Origin: Lutispora sp.
GTDB taxonomy: Bacteria; Bacillota; Clostridia; Lutisporales; Lutisporaceae
Direction of reading: 5' to 3'
DNA length: 64,000 bases
Assembly (NCBI GenBank): GCA_028709965.1
Contig: JAQUTA010000003.1
Span: 1 to 64,000, forward strand
Both the position numbers and the translations under genes were made by a program. Positions 29,593 to 40,087 of the stretch are shown here, piece by piece. A model generated the notes under the pieces. The model worked only from the letters and a program-made list of their open reading frames with translations. It ran no database searches and was not told the DNA's origin. Numbering within the stretch: the first letter of the stretch is position 1; the number at the start of each line of letters is the position of its first letter.

Positions 29593-30498
29593 TTATATTC
29601 CTCCTTGTACCTGTTTATCATTATTCATTACTTTATTTTTAAGAGGGTAACCCATTTCTTCTCTTTGCTTCAAATATCCCTGTGCTATCATTCTCGCAAG
29701 ATTTCTAACTCTAGATATAAAACCGGTTCTTTCTGTTACGCTTATTGCCCCTCTTGCATCTAATACATTAAACATATGTGAGCATTTAAGAACATAATCA
29801 TAAGCCGGAAGCACCAAGCCTTCTTCAATTACCCTTTTTGCTTCTCCTTCGTAAGAATCAAAGAGTTTAAACAACAAATCAGTATCTGCTAATTCAAAGC
29901 TATATTTTGAATGCTCTACCTCCGCCATTTTAAAGATATCACCATATGTAATTCCATTTACCCATTCAATGTCAAATACATTATCTTTTTCTTGTATATA
30001 CATGGCGATTCTCTCTAAGCCATAGGTTAATTCGGCAGATTCCAATTCGCAATCAAAACCGCCTATCTGTTGAAAATATGTAAATTGAGTGATTTCCATG
30101 CCATCCAGCCATACTTCCCAACCCAATCCCCATGCTCCAAGAGTTGGTGCTTCCCAGTTATCCTCTACAAACCTTATATCATGTTTCTTAGGTTCTACTC
30201 CTAAAGCCATGAGGCTCCCTAGGTATAAATCCTGAATATTATCTGGAGAAGGTTTTAGTATTACTTGAAATTGGTGATGCTGGTATACTCTATTTGGATT
30301 TTCTCCATACCTTGCATCAGCAGGTCTCCTTGAAGGCTCTACATAAGCGACTCTCCATGGTTCAGGACCCAGTGCTTTAAGAAAGGTATACGGGCTCATT
30401 GTGCCTGCTCCCTTTTCAACATCGTAGGGTTGAGCAATGATACAATCCTGTTTAGCCCAATAGTTTTGTAGTGTGAGAATTATCTCTTGAAATGTCAT
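29593..30498 (-). CDS. glyQ: Glycyl-tRNA synthetase alpha subunit
   Basis: [48 protein letters not shown]. Confidence 0.98.
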   Translation of the reverse strand: MTFQEIILTLQNYWAKQDCIIAQPYDVEKGAGTMSPYTFLKALGPEPWRVAYVEPSRRPADARYGENPNRVYQHHQFQVILKPSPDNIQDLYLGSLMALGVEPKKHDIRFVEDNWEAPTLGAWGLGWEVWLDGMEITQFTYFQQIGGFDCELESAELTYGLERIAMYIQEKDNVFDIEWVNGITYGDIFKMAEVEHSKYSFELADTDLLFKLFDSYEGEAKRVIEEGLVLPAYDYVLKCSHMFNVLDARGAISVTERTGFISRVRNLARMIAQGYLKQREEMGYPLKNKVMNNDKQVQGGI

Positions 30499-30536
30499 AT
30501 TAATTCCTCCTAACAATCTTATTTATACAAAAATAA

Positions 30537-30716
30537 AACCTTTCATCCCTGCAAGGGACGAAAGGTTTTCTTCCGCGGTTCCACCCTTATTGGCCGACCT
30601 AAGCCGCCCTCTTGTTAAACTGGCTCAAGAGTGCCTTCGCTATAAAATGAATGCTGATTTTCACCAACTATCAGCTCGCTAAAATTCGTATTAAAGCTAC
30701 TATTCTCCATCACAGC
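30537..30716 (-). promoter_or_regulatory. Gly T-box leader of glyQS (specifier GGC at 30635-30633)
   Basis: Minus strand contains GCGAAGGCACTCTTGAGCC (specifier loop), AAGGGTGGAACCGCGG T-box motif and terminator AAAACCTTTCGTCCCTTGCAGGGATGAAAGGTTTT. Confidence 0.95.
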
Positions 30717-30774
30717 CAATAAAATAATTCTTGTAATATACACTAACAAAATCAAACCTTTTTGTCAATAGAAT

Positions 30775-31305
30775 TTAAGGCATATCCGTATCAATTTTAG
30801 AGCAGCAATCGTCAACTACATTGTTGCTGCTCATATTTTGTGTGGTATTCTTTACCTCCTCTGCAAAGTCTCTGACTTTGTCTGCCGCATTTCCCACTGC
30901 ATTATTGATAACATTATTTACATTTACTGTTCCTTTATTTTGCCTTTCAACCTCAATGGTGCATTTAGTCATCAAAGCTACCGCAGTTCCGATAGCAGTT
31001 ATTTGCGGCATAACTACTGCGCTTATGGCACCTGCTGTTACAGGTATGTCTAATATAACACCGTTGTCCTTCTTTATCCTTATCCTATTTACGTTACCTG
31101 ACTTAACTAGAGTTTTCAGTTTGTCCATTGCTTCATTGCCTTTTACAGACATTGTTTCTGTCCACTTTTTGTCCCCTGATTCTTCAATGTTAATTAAAGC
31201 ATCAACCACATTGCCATTGGCAAATGTTAGAGCCTCCCGGGCTTCCTTATATGAAACGCCGGTTCTGTCTCTTATAATGTCGATTTTATCCAGCGTGATA
31301 TCCAC
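30775..31305 (-). CDS. DUF4342 protein with N-terminal UBA-like domain
   Basis: IDIIRDRTGVSYKEAREALTFANGNVVDALINIEE; VKSGNVNRIRIKKDNGVILDIPVTAG. Confidence 0.8.
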   Translation of the reverse strand: MDITLDKIDIIRDRTGVSYKEAREALTFANGNVVDALINIEESGDKKWTETMSVKGNEAMDKLKTLVKSGNVNRIRIKKDNGVILDIPVTAGAISAVVMPQITAIGTAVALMTKCTIEVERQNKGTVNVNNVINNAVGNAADKVRDFAEEVKNTTQNMSSNNVVDDCCSKIDTDMP

Positions 31306-31335
31306 TCTGCATTCTCCTTTCGTTGGCTAAATTAA

Positions 31336-32091
31336 TCATTCTCCCTCGAGATTTTTAATACTATTGATAAAGTCCATGGATTTAAATCTTTTGTCCAAAT
31401 ATCTTTGAACAAAAGCATCTATGATCTTATCAATCTCTATAAAAATAGTATTATCAATTTTTATTGTATTTAGTCTCGAAATAGATGTAGACAACAAAAG
31501 GGCAAATGTTTCCAAAACATTTGCGCTTATCTTTACTGCAGCGGTATCATAAGCTGAACATTTATTGCATAATGCTCCTCCCAAATTAATACTAAACTTA
31601 TATAAACTATCCTCATTGCCACAATTAACACATTTTGAAATGCATGGTTTAAAACCACTTAGATCCATAAGCTTTATTTGATAAGCACAAGATAAAATGC
31701 CTATAGGTACTTCATTACGAGATAAATAATATAAGGCATTAGACAAAAGCAGAAATAGCCTCTCGCTTGATAGATCCTCGTCTGTCACTGTATCCGCCAA
31801 TTCAGTAAAATATACTGCGTAAGAAAGCTTTAATAAATCATTTCTAATGTTGTAAAAGCTTTCTCTCAACTCTCCTGTGCTTACATGATAAAAATTAGTC
31901 CCTTTATATAAAATTAGTTCGCTAAAAGCAAAAAGCTCACTGCTTGGCAAAAGACTACTTTTTGATCGTCTGCAGCCCTTGGAAATTGCTTTTATTTTGC
32001 CTTTGCTTCTAGTTAAAATAGTCAATATTCTATCTGCCTCATTTATATCCGTATACTTCAAAACCAAACCTTGAGTTCTAACAATAGCCAT
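31336..32091 (-). CDS. recO: DNA repair protein RecO
   Basis: MAIVRTQGLVLKYTDINEADRILTILTRSKGKIKAISKGCRRSKSSL; C-x2-C zinc motifs. Confidence 0.94.
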   Translation of the reverse strand: MAIVRTQGLVLKYTDINEADRILTILTRSKGKIKAISKGCRRSKSSLLPSSELFAFSELILYKGTNFYHVSTGELRESFYNIRNDLLKLSYAVYFTELADTVTDEDLSSERLFLLLSNALYYLSRNEVPIGILSCAYQIKLMDLSGFKPCISKCVNCGNEDSLYKFSINLGGALCNKCSAYDTAAVKISANVLETFALLLSTSISRLNTIKIDNTIFIEIDKIIDAFVQRYLDKRFKSMDFINSIKNLEGE

Positions 32092-32100
32092 AATACACCT

Positions 32101-32997
32101 CTAATTGTATCCTAAAGCTTTCAAAGCCGATAAACTATCCCTCCAGTCTCTTTTAACCTTTACCCAAAGCTGTAGGTTTACCTTGCAATTCAACAAATTT
32201 TCTATATCAACTCTTGATTTGCTTCCAATAGCTTTCAGCATAGCTCCTCCTTTGCCAATAATTATTCTCCTATGAGATTCTTTCTCACAATATATCGTTG
32301 CCTCAATATCAACTATCTCTTTTCCTTCTCTCTCCTTCATAGACATTACTTCAACTGCAGTTCCATGCGGAATTTCTTCTCTTGTCAGCAGCAATATTTT
32401 TTCTCGTATATACTCAGCTACAATAAATCTTTCAGGAACATCTGTAATCATATCCTGTGGAAAGTACATAGGTCCTTCCGGTAGAAATCTAACAATCTCA
32501 TTTATCAAATCATCTGTATTATTTCCCATTTTAGCAGATATGGGCACTATGCTGTCAAAAATACTTTCGTATAATGTTATCTTAGCCAACACACCTTCAA
32601 GTTCTTTTTTTGATATCTTGTCTATTTTATTTAATGCAAGTATTTTCCTTGTCTTAACGGTTTTAACAGTTTCAAAGATATATATATCCCCACTTCCAAT
32701 TTGAGCAGAGCAATCAACAAGAACCACAGTCACATCCACCCCTTTTAGGGACTGAACTGCAGAGCTTACCATGTACTCCCCAAGTTTATGCTTTGGCTTA
32801 TGTATTCCGGGGGTGTCTAAAAAAACGATCTGATGATTTTGTTGGGTCAGTATACATCTAATAGTATTCCTGGTAGTTTGGGGCTTGTCGGATATAATAT
32901 TTAACCTTTCGCCCATAAAAGTATTTATAAGCGTAGATTTCCCCACATTAGGCCTGCCAATAATAGATACAAAACCTGACTTAAAACTGCTATCCAC
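32101..32997 (-). CDS. era: GTPase Era
   Basis: GFVSIIGRPNVGKSTLINTFMGERLNIISDKPQTTRNTI; KH domain RRIIIGKGGAMLKAIGSKSR; GTG start chosen after GGAGGAG. Confidence 0.97.
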   Translation of the reverse strand: MDSSFKSGFVSIIGRPNVGKSTLINTFMGERLNIISDKPQTTRNTIRCILTQQNHQIVFLDTPGIHKPKHKLGEYMVSSAVQSLKGVDVTVVLVDCSAQIGSGDIYIFETVKTVKTRKILALNKIDKISKKELEGVLAKITLYESIFDSIVPISAKMGNNTDDLINEIVRFLPEGPMYFPQDMITDVPERFIVAEYIREKILLLTREEIPHGTAVEVMSMKEREGKEIVDIEATIYCEKESHRRIIIGKGGAMLKAIGSKSRVDIENLLNCKVNLQLWVKVKRDWRDSLSALKALGYN

Positions 32998-33028
32998 TTC
33001 AGCTCCTCCTCCCATTTCAAAAATAATG

Positions 33029-33409
33029 TTAAAAATCAGTAAACGCGTGAGGCAGTAAATCACTTAACTTATGCTCAGAAATTTTCTTTTCGTCTGTAAA
33101 AATAAGCTTTAAATCCAATCCAAACTCAGACATAAATTGTCTGCATATTCCACAAGGATATGTAACATCCTCACTGCTGCTAACAATTGCAATAGCTTCA
33201 AATTCTTTCTCTCCTTCTGAAATTGCTTTGGTAAAAGCTACTCTCTCTGCGCATATTGTAGCGCCATAAGAAGCATTTTCAACATTGCATCCAGTATATA
33301 TCTTACCGGATTTCCCTAAAAGGGCAGCCCCCACTTTAAAATTTGAATATTTCACGTAAGCCATTTCTCTTGCTTCTTTTGCTTTGTCAATCAAAGTATC
33401 ATAGCTCAT
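33029..33409 (-). CDS. cdd: Cytidine deaminase
   Basis: CNVENASYGATICAERVAFTKAISEG, YPCGICRQFMSEF. Confidence 0.95.
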   Translation of the reverse strand: MSYDTLIDKAKEAREMAYVKYSNFKVGAALLGKSGKIYTGCNVENASYGATICAERVAFTKAISEGEKEFEAIAIVSSSEDVTYPCGICRQFMSEFGLDLKLIFTDEKKISEHKLSDLLPHAFTDF

Positions 33410-33413
33410 CTAA

Positions 33414-34466
33414 TCACTCCCCGAACCCAATTTTTACATACTCAGGTACTATTTGAATCCAAGTTACACCTTTATTGATAATAATCTCTTCGCCATTCAT
33501 ATTTTTATATATAGTTTTCCCATTGCGACTTGTTTTGCTCCATTCAATCTCAATGAGTTTTCCGCCGGTAATCAAATATCCTCTATTCTTGGTAATATTA
33601 CTAACTTCCAATCTTCCTACCTTGTCTATTACTTTCAGTCCTACTTTCTCAATTATTATATTGGTTGTCTTGACATCTTCTTTAGTTTCTTTATCCTTCA
33701 TATTATCACCGTTTATCTTGCGATAATATACTTTTTCCTGTTCATTATAAACATATGAGACCTTATAGTTTTTATCATAGTTGATAACAATATTTTGTCC
33801 ATTTCCTCCATCCGGCACAACGAAATCATTATTAAATCTGAAATATTGGGGAGCTGTCTTATTCTCCAGCTTTTTGCTTGATGATACTTCTCTCATGAGC
33901 CTTGTATTGGTATATAGGTTGTGAGGCATTTTTCTATCTGTTGATCGCCAAAAAACCGGAGTGCCAACCAAATCATTAAAGGCATCGATTCTTAAATCTT
34001 TGATATCCTTTAGCGCTTGAGGGCTACCTCCGCAATGAACATAAATAGAGCCATACTCAAGAGCTTTATCTATAAAATATGGTCTTGCACTCCTTACAGG
34101 TCCAATCTTTTCTGACGCTCCATGATGATAAATCGCCATATATCTTGTGATATTGCCTTCTACAGGCATCTCGTAAACAATATCTGCGGCGCTCAAGCCA
34201 GATTGAGGTCTGGCGCTTACCTCATTATCTATCATTACTGCAATAGGTCTATATTTTGTTTCTGTTTCATCTTCTACTCCAATTCCAGTAAGGGAACAAA
34301 TGAACTTATTTTCTTGTATTGGTTCTTCTTCTGACTTAGGCTCCTCCACAGTGCTTGTTTCAATTGTTTCATCCGATGCTGGCAACTGGGACTCAGTCGT
34401 ACAGGCAGATAGCAACATTGCTACTATTCCGATAATTACAAAGAGAGCCTTCCACGATGATTTCAT
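33414..34466 (-). CDS. DUF3048 domain lipoprotein (YerB-like)
   Basis: Lipobox MLLSAC; RPIAVMIDNEVSARPQSGLSAADIVYEMPVEGNITRYMAIYHHGASEKIGPVRSARPYFI. Confidence 0.92.
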   Translation of the reverse strand: MKSSWKALFVIIGIVAMLLSACTTESQLPASDETIETSTVEEPKSEEEPIQENKFICSLTGIGVEDETETKYRPIAVMIDNEVSARPQSGLSAADIVYEMPVEGNITRYMAIYHHGASEKIGPVRSARPYFIDKALEYGSIYVHCGGSPQALKDIKDLRIDAFNDLVGTPVFWRSTDRKMPHNLYTNTRLMREVSSSKKLENKTAPQYFRFNNDFVVPDGGNGQNIVINYDKNYKVSYVYNEQEKVYYRKINGDNMKDKETKEDVKTTNIIIEKVGLKVIDKVGRLEVSNITKNRGYLITGGKLIEIEWSKTSRNGKTIYKNMNGEEIIINKGVTWIQIVPEYVKIGFGE

Positions 34467-34523
34467 ACTAACCCTTCTTCCATATTAGTTTTATTAATTT
34501 TTACTAATTTATTATTCTATCCT

Positions 34524-35009
34524 TTATCTATTAATGTTCAATATCCCCAATATGGTATCTTGCTTTTGAAACATTACTCTTTCATCTGCTTTTTCTTCAT
34601 GATCGTATCCCAAAAGATGAAGCATGCCATGAACTAGTAGAAAAGCTATTTCTCTGTCTTTGCTGTGTCCATATTCCCCAGCTTGTTCTATAGCCCTTTC
34701 TACAGATATTACAATGTCTCCTAAAGGAAGCTCCTCTTCGATATAATCGTTTAGGTCACTTTCAAAACCTTCATCATCTTCCTCAAATTCTAGCATTGAA
34801 AAAGAAAGAACGTCTGTAGGAGCATCAATATTTCTATACTCTTTGTTTAAATCCTGCATCTCTTGGTTATCAACAAATGATATGCTAATTTCGAAATTAT
34901 CATCCCAATCCTCATAATCCAAAACAGCTTTTACAATCTTATTGGCTAAAGTCTCCATATCTTCTGAAATCTCCATTAAGTCCTGCCTGTTATCTACCAA
35001 TACTGTCAA
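34524..35009 (-). CDS. ybeY: Endoribonuclease YbeY
   Basis: EYRNIDAPTDVLSFSM; HGMLHLLGYDHE. Confidence 0.96.
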   Translation of the reverse strand: MTVLVDNRQDLMEISEDMETLANKIVKAVLDYEDWDDNFEISISFVDNQEMQDLNKEYRNIDAPTDVLSFSMLEFEEDDEGFESDLNDYIEEELPLGDIVISVERAIEQAGEYGHSKDREIAFLLVHGMLHLLGYDHEEKADERVMFQKQDTILGILNINR

Positions 35010-35037
35010 ATAAATTCCCCCTTCATTTGCTAATGTG

Positions 35038-37095
35038 TTAAATATCTTTTAAGTTTTCCGGATACTCTATCCTATCATGAAAAATACCGGCCAGCACCTT
35101 TACGAAGGCTTGAGTGATGCTTTCTATGTCCTTTAGTGTCAAATTGCATTCACTGAGTTGATTATCATTTATTTTATCAAATAATATTTTTCTTACGCCT
35201 TTCTCTACCTCGTCTTTGGTCGGTTCGCTTAAAGACCTAACATAGGCCTCTATAGAATCTGCCAACAAAACTATTGCAGCTTCCTTGCTCTGTGGTTTCA
35301 ATAGAGGATAACGAAACTTCTCCTCAGACACAGTATCTGCACCTTGAGATGCAACAGCCTTATGATAAAAATATGCCACCAATGTATCACCATGATGCTG
35401 ACTTATTATATCAATAACTTTAGACGGAAGCTTAGATTTTTTAGCAGTTTCTATACCATCCTTTACATGGGAGATTATTATTGACGCACTTAAATTTGGT
35501 GAAATCTTATCATGAGGATTTTCTTTAGTCAATTGGTTCTCCTTAAAAAAATATGGTCTTTTAAGTTTACCTATATCATGATAATAAGAGCCGACTCTAC
35601 AAAGTAATGCATTAGCATCTACTTCTTCTGCAGCAGCCTCAGAAAGATTTCCTACTAATATTGAATGATAATAAGTCCCCGGAGCTTCTATGAGAAGCCT
35701 CCTCAGAAGCGGCTGATTTGGGTTGGATAACTCCATCAATTTAATTGGTGTTATTATGTCAAATACAGATTCAAAGAAAGGTAATAAGCCAATGGTAAGG
35801 ACAGAAGTAAAAATTCCTCCTACAATACCATAGCTTACATCATAAATATAGTACTTAGCCTCAATGTTATTGATTAACCCAAAGCTGAATATTGATAAAA
35901 TATTTATAAGGGCTACAGCTAAGCCTGCGTAGATAACCACACTTCTATGCTGGGTTTTTGAAACTATGATAGAACCCAGCAACCCTGAGAGTAACATCGC
36001 CACCATTATTGTAATATTAAACTCTGTAATGAACCCAACAATTATAGTCATAAGTATGTTAACCACAATTGCAATTCTAGAATCGATTAAAATGGTAATT
36101 ATCAACGCACAAGCCGGTATAGGCATTATATAATTTGATATATTTCTTGTCCCAACAGCAATTAATAGACTAATAATAACATTAATGCTTATCAATAGCA
36201 GCATTGAATTGCTTGTCCATATATTAGGGCAAAAGCGCCATATGTACAAGCAAAAAACTATCATTGAAATCATTATTAAAATTCCGTAAGATAAACTTAT
36301 TCTGTAATCATTTCTATCTTCATCTTTAAGAAGCCCATAGGCTTTAAGAAGTTGAATTTGTTGAATACTAAGTTCCTGTCCCCTGCTAATGATTCTTGTT
36401 CCTTTTTTTATAAGTATATCCTCAATATCCGCTCTCGCTTCATTTTTTCTCAAATTTGTTTCTTCGTCATCATAAAAAAGGTTTGGCTCTATTATTGTGG
36501 CAGTGATTTTGGCGCCAATATCGTTAAGCTTATTTTTCTTAGGTAGCTTTGAAAAGAAATCTGTAATCTCTTCTCTTTTGGTTTCCAGTTGTTTATCATT
36601 AAACCTCTCATTCAGAATTTGATTCATAAGATATTTAATATTATCCTTCATCTGCAACAAATCCTGTATAGAACAATTAATTAATGATTCATAAGATTCC
36701 TTATCCAAATCTATAACAGACTGAGCTTCTATATTTTGAAGTTTTTGATCCAAATTCAGTTCTTCATTGCTTCTTTGTTCTTCTAGCTGGCTAAAGAATA
36801 AATCAATCTTCTTTTCAAGCTCTATTTGTACGGTCAAATCCAGCTTATATATGGGCTGAACTATTTCTTCGGCTTCTTTACGCTTCATTTCTGTTGCTGT
36901 CTTGTCAACCATGTTAGCAGGTGCATCAATATCAGTATCAGAAATATCTCCAATTCTTAAACTGTACTTTTTCGGTGCAGAAGTAATCATTAATATGCCA
37001 TAAATAATTAAAAACATAAAAACCAACACTGAAGCTTTTATAAAATTATCATTAGCCCCAAGTTTCATAATTTTCAATTTCCTTGGTTTTCCCAT
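35038..37095 (-). CDS. 7TM-HD (PgpH-type) cyclic-di-AMP phosphodiesterase
   Basis: 7TMR-HDED extracellular region, 7 TM, EAPGTYYHSILVGNLSEAAAEEVDANALLCRVGSYYHDIGKLKRPYFFKENQ, IISQHHGDT. Confidence 0.94.
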   Translation of the reverse strand: MGKPRKLKIMKLGANDNFIKASVLVFMFLIIYGILMITSAPKKYSLRIGDISDTDIDAPANMVDKTATEMKRKEAEEIVQPIYKLDLTVQIELEKKIDLFFSQLEEQRSNEELNLDQKLQNIEAQSVIDLDKESYESLINCSIQDLLQMKDNIKYLMNQILNERFNDKQLETKREEITDFFSKLPKKNKLNDIGAKITATIIEPNLFYDDEETNLRKNEARADIEDILIKKGTRIISRGQELSIQQIQLLKAYGLLKDEDRNDYRISLSYGILIMISMIVFCLYIWRFCPNIWTSNSMLLLISINVIISLLIAVGTRNISNYIMPIPACALIITILIDSRIAIVVNILMTIIVGFITEFNITIMVAMLLSGLLGSIIVSKTQHRSVVIYAGLAVALINILSIFSFGLINNIEAKYYIYDVSYGIVGGIFTSVLTIGLLPFFESVFDIITPIKLMELSNPNQPLLRRLLIEAPGTYYHSILVGNLSEAAAEEVDANALLCRVGSYYHDIGKLKRPYFFKENQLTKENPHDKISPNLSASIIISHVKDGIETAKKSKLPSKVIDIISQHHGDTLVAYFYHKAVASQGADTVSEEKFRYPLLKPQSKEAAIVLLADSIEAYVRSLSEPTKDEVEKGVRKILFDKINDNQLSECNLTLKDIESITQAFVKVLAGIFHDRIEYPENLKDI

Positions 37096-37109
37096 AATCT
37101 ACCTCCGTT

Positions 37110-38102
37110 TTATTCAACAAAAGGTTTAACTATATCTATATTTTTATCTTCATATTTTTCATATGCTTTTATAATGTGTTGCACAAGTTTATGTCTTACC
37201 ACATCCTTTTCATCTAAATAGATGAATTCAATTCCACTTATCCCCTTTAAAATTTCCTCCACTTCCTTTAATCCAGAAAACCTACCTCTAGGTAAATCTA
37301 TTTGGGTCACGTCGCCTGTAATTATAGCTTTTGAACCAAAGCCTAACCTAGTTAAAAACATCTTCATCTGCTCAGGAGTGGTATTTTGTGCCTCATCCAA
37401 TATAATGTACGAATCATCCAAAGTTCTGCCTCTCATATATGCTAAGGGAGCAACCTCGATTAACCCTCGTTCCAGATTTTTTTGAAAATTCTCTACTCCC
37501 ATTATATCGTATAAAGCATCATACAATGGTCTTAAATAAGGGTCAACTTTGTCTTGCAGATCTCCAGGAAGAAAACCCAACTTTTCTCCAGCTTCTACTG
37601 CCGGCCTAGTGAGGATTATTCTATTTACTTCTTTATTTTTAAAAGCTTTGATTGCCATAGCCATAGCTAGGTATGTTTTACCTGTCCCTGCAGGTCCTAT
37701 GGAAAATACTACTTCATTATTTATCATCGCATCAATGTATCTTCTTTGTCCAAGAGTTTTGCATCGTATTACTTTACCTCTTGCTGTAGTAATTATGACT
37801 CCACTTAAATCAGCTGTTTTTTTATCTTCTCCATCTCTGACTAATCTGATTGCATAATCTACTGAATGACTACTTATCATTTCTTCCTCGTTAAGTTTTT
37901 GTATCAAGATATCAATAACCTTATGAGCCATGGAAATGTTTTCTTCATCTCCAATAATTCTAAGTTTGTTATCTCTTAATATTATATCAACATCAAACTC
38001 ATTTTGAATCAATGAAAGATTCTGATCATAATCCCCAAATAGAATCTTTGTCTTGTCCATGTCTATGAGTAAGCCTTTTTCTTCAGCTGTATTGTTTATC
38101 AA
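37110..38102 (-). CDS. phoH: PhoH family ATPase
   Basis: VFSIGPAGTGKTYLAMAMA, RPAVEAGEKLGFLPGDLQDKVDPYLRPLYDAL, SYIILDEAQNTTPEQMKMFLTRLG. Confidence 0.96.
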   Translation of the reverse strand: MINNTAEEKGLLIDMDKTKILFGDYDQNLSLIQNEFDVDIILRDNKLRIIGDEENISMAHKVIDILIQKLNEEEMISSHSVDYAIRLVRDGEDKKTADLSGVIITTARGKVIRCKTLGQRRYIDAMINNEVVFSIGPAGTGKTYLAMAMAIKAFKNKEVNRIILTRPAVEAGEKLGFLPGDLQDKVDPYLRPLYDALYDIMGVENFQKNLERGLIEVAPLAYMRGRTLDDSYIILDEAQNTTPEQMKMFLTRLGFGSKAIITGDVTQIDLPRGRFSGLKEVEEILKGISGIEFIYLDEKDVVRHKLVQHIIKAYEKYEDKNIDIVKPFVE

Positions 38103-38128
38103 GCTATCTTCCTCCTATTAAAGTAAAT

Positions 38129-39307
38129 CTAATTCATTCTATCTTTCACACCTATATTTTCTAACACCTCAACATATATCTTGCCTATTATGGATTTATC
38201 ATTAATAAAGTAATCTATTTTTTTATCAAGTATAACTGCTTCTTTAGGAATCTGTAGATTTATCCTAACATTTAATCTCTTTTCACATTGAGTCTTCGCT
38301 TCAGTCTCATTTAATATTTTTGTCACTGGTTTAAGCTCCTCATAGTTTGTAACAACTAGCTTAACTGGGAATACATAGCTTCCAAAGCTAAGTATATAAA
38401 TTTCTTTATTACTTTTATTATAATCTTCAAAATGGACTTTCTTATTCCTTTCAAATTTTTGCTTTATTATTTCAATAGCATATGTATTAAAAGTTTTTCC
38501 TGTTTTTTTGTACTCGATTTGCTCATATGGAATTTCCTCCACATCTTCATACCAGGTTCTTGCATGAACTTCTGCCATGGAGTGAACATAACGATCCGCT
38601 AAATTATCTCTTATTATAGCGCCTGAAACTAGAACTTGGCCCTTTTTTACTGTGTCCCCATCCTTAACCATGCCATCTCCATTCAAAATGAGAATTTTTT
38701 CTATGACTCCATTTTTAGAGGCAATAATGTTGCATGGATCTTCTCTGCTTATGAATTGTGGCTCTGGCCGTTTCTCTACAACTGTTACGAAAGCTTTAGT
38801 GCCCTTAATCTCTAAGCCTATCCACGTTAAATCAGGCACCTTTATGAGCATTTGATTTTCTATTTCTCTCTTGTCTATATTTTTTTTTCTTACCCCTATC
38901 CTTAAACCTTCTGCATTTAAATTGTCAATAATAGCTTGCTCATCTGCATGTTTCAATCCGTTAATTTCAATCATCCATACATATGAGCTCATAATATATA
39001 AAAAAATAAATAGAGCACCCAGTCCGAAGAAAAACCATTTTCTTTTTTCCATAGCTTTCATCCTGAAGGGTACTCCACGCTTTTCCATAACTTTAATATT
39101 GCTGTCAGTCTTCCTCACTATACTTCTAAGCTTAGAAAAGTCTTTAAGATTTATTTTGGCTTTTATAGTTGTATAATCAATTTTTTGAATATCCCAAAGA
39201 TAAATACCATTGATAACAGCAAGATTTATAAATCGTTCTATCTTTATACCTTTAACAATTATGATAGCATATCCGCAAAAATAATTCCATATTCTCAATA
39301 TAAACAT
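38129..39307 (-). CDS. yqfD: Sporulation protein YqfD
   Basis: WFFFGLGALFIFLYIMSSYVWMIEINGLKHADEQAI, VVEKRPEPQFISREDPCNIIASKNGVIEKI. Confidence 0.92.
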   Translation of the reverse strand: MFILRIWNYFCGYAIIIVKGIKIERFINLAVINGIYLWDIQKIDYTTIKAKINLKDFSKLRSIVRKTDSNIKVMEKRGVPFRMKAMEKRKWFFFGLGALFIFLYIMSSYVWMIEINGLKHADEQAIIDNLNAEGLRIGVRKKNIDKREIENQMLIKVPDLTWIGLEIKGTKAFVTVVEKRPEPQFISREDPCNIIASKNGVIEKILILNGDGMVKDGDTVKKGQVLVSGAIIRDNLADRYVHSMAEVHARTWYEDVEEIPYEQIEYKKTGKTFNTYAIEIIKQKFERNKKVHFEDYNKSNKEIYILSFGSYVFPVKLVVTNYEELKPVTKILNETEAKTQCEKRLNVRINLQIPKEAVILDKKIDYFINDKSIIGKIYVEVLENIGVKDRMN

Positions 39308-39319
39308 GGCATCACCTCA

Positions 39320-39601
39320 TCAAAAGCTTACATTGCTTATTTTCCCTATTATTATTATTTCCTCTTGAATTATTGATTTTATAGCAAGATTTTGCCCGGA
39401 AATTATAAGAATTCCACATCCTGTGTTTATTATTATTTGATTATCACTATAACTCATAACTCCCTTGTGATTTTCAACTGTTGCACTATCAGCACCTAAT
39501 ATTGTAATCTTAGGTATATCTAGAGTAATGTCCTTGGGCAGCTCAAAAGCATCTGATATTTTTTCCTTTATTTTATAGGATTTCGAATTCATAACAAACA
39601 C
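39320..39601 (-). CDS. yqfC: Sporulation protein YqfC
   Basis: ELPKDITLDIPKITILGADSATVENHKGVMSYSDNQIIINTGCGILIISGQNLAIKSI. Confidence 0.92.
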   Translation of the reverse strand: MFVMNSKSYKIKEKISDAFELPKDITLDIPKITILGADSATVENHKGVMSYSDNQIIINTGCGILIISGQNLAIKSIIQEEIIIIGKISNVSF

Positions 39602-39638
39602 CTCATATTAAATTTATGACAAAGCCTATTCTTTAGAA

Positions 39639-39673
39639 CAAAAAACACACGAGGTTTTCTCATGTGTTTTTTA
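39639..39673 (-). terminator. Intrinsic terminator between 39684..40046 ORF and yqfC
   Basis: aaaaaacacacgag-gtttt-ctcatgtgtttttt (one mismatch). Confidence 0.65.
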
Positions 39674-39683
39674 AGTAATGTAT

Positions 39684-40046
39684 TTATTTTTTTCTCAAAG
39701 CTAAAGGCTTATTAAGAACCTCTGCCATCACTATTGCATGTTGAAGCTCAGACAATCCAAGATCAAATACATCTTCAGCTTCCACTATAACTTCTTTAGG
39801 TCTAAATACTACTTCTTCGGTTTTATTCAAAAAGCTCTTTTGTTCAATAAAGTCTATATCTCGCCTTGTTGTTCGATAATCATCTTTTATTTCCGGCATC
39901 ATAATTTGATTTTTATAATTGTAATCGACCTCTTTAACGGTTTTTGCAGATGATAGTATTTGTCTCTTTTTTTGCTTTGCTTTGCTTTGCGAGCCGATAA
40001 CATTAGCAACAACAGCTATCAGTATAAAAATCCATATATTTTCCAA
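39684..40046 (-). CDS. Hypothetical single-TM protein between floA and yqfC
   Basis: MENIWIFILIAVVANVIGSQ TM segment; position conserved in floA-yqfC cluster. Confidence 0.65.
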   Translation of the reverse strand: MENIWIFILIAVVANVIGSQSKAKQKKRQILSSAKTVKEVDYNYKNQIMMPEIKDDYRTTRRDIDFIEQKSFLNKTEEVVFRPKEVIVEAEDVFDLGLSELQHAIVMAEVLNKPLALRKK

Positions 40047-40087
40047 TGCTCTTCCCCTGCCTTTTTCTAAAATTCCGGCATAGGAAT

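Noticed and set aside
30821-31330. 169-aa plus-strand ORF
   Set aside because: Mirror of the DUF4342 gene; the minus-strand frame has a recognisable family and RBS.
32998-33063. Apparent overlap of era and cdd
   Set aside because: The ORF track extends era upstream; GTG at 32997 with GGAGGAG RBS and canonical Era N-terminus removes the overlap.
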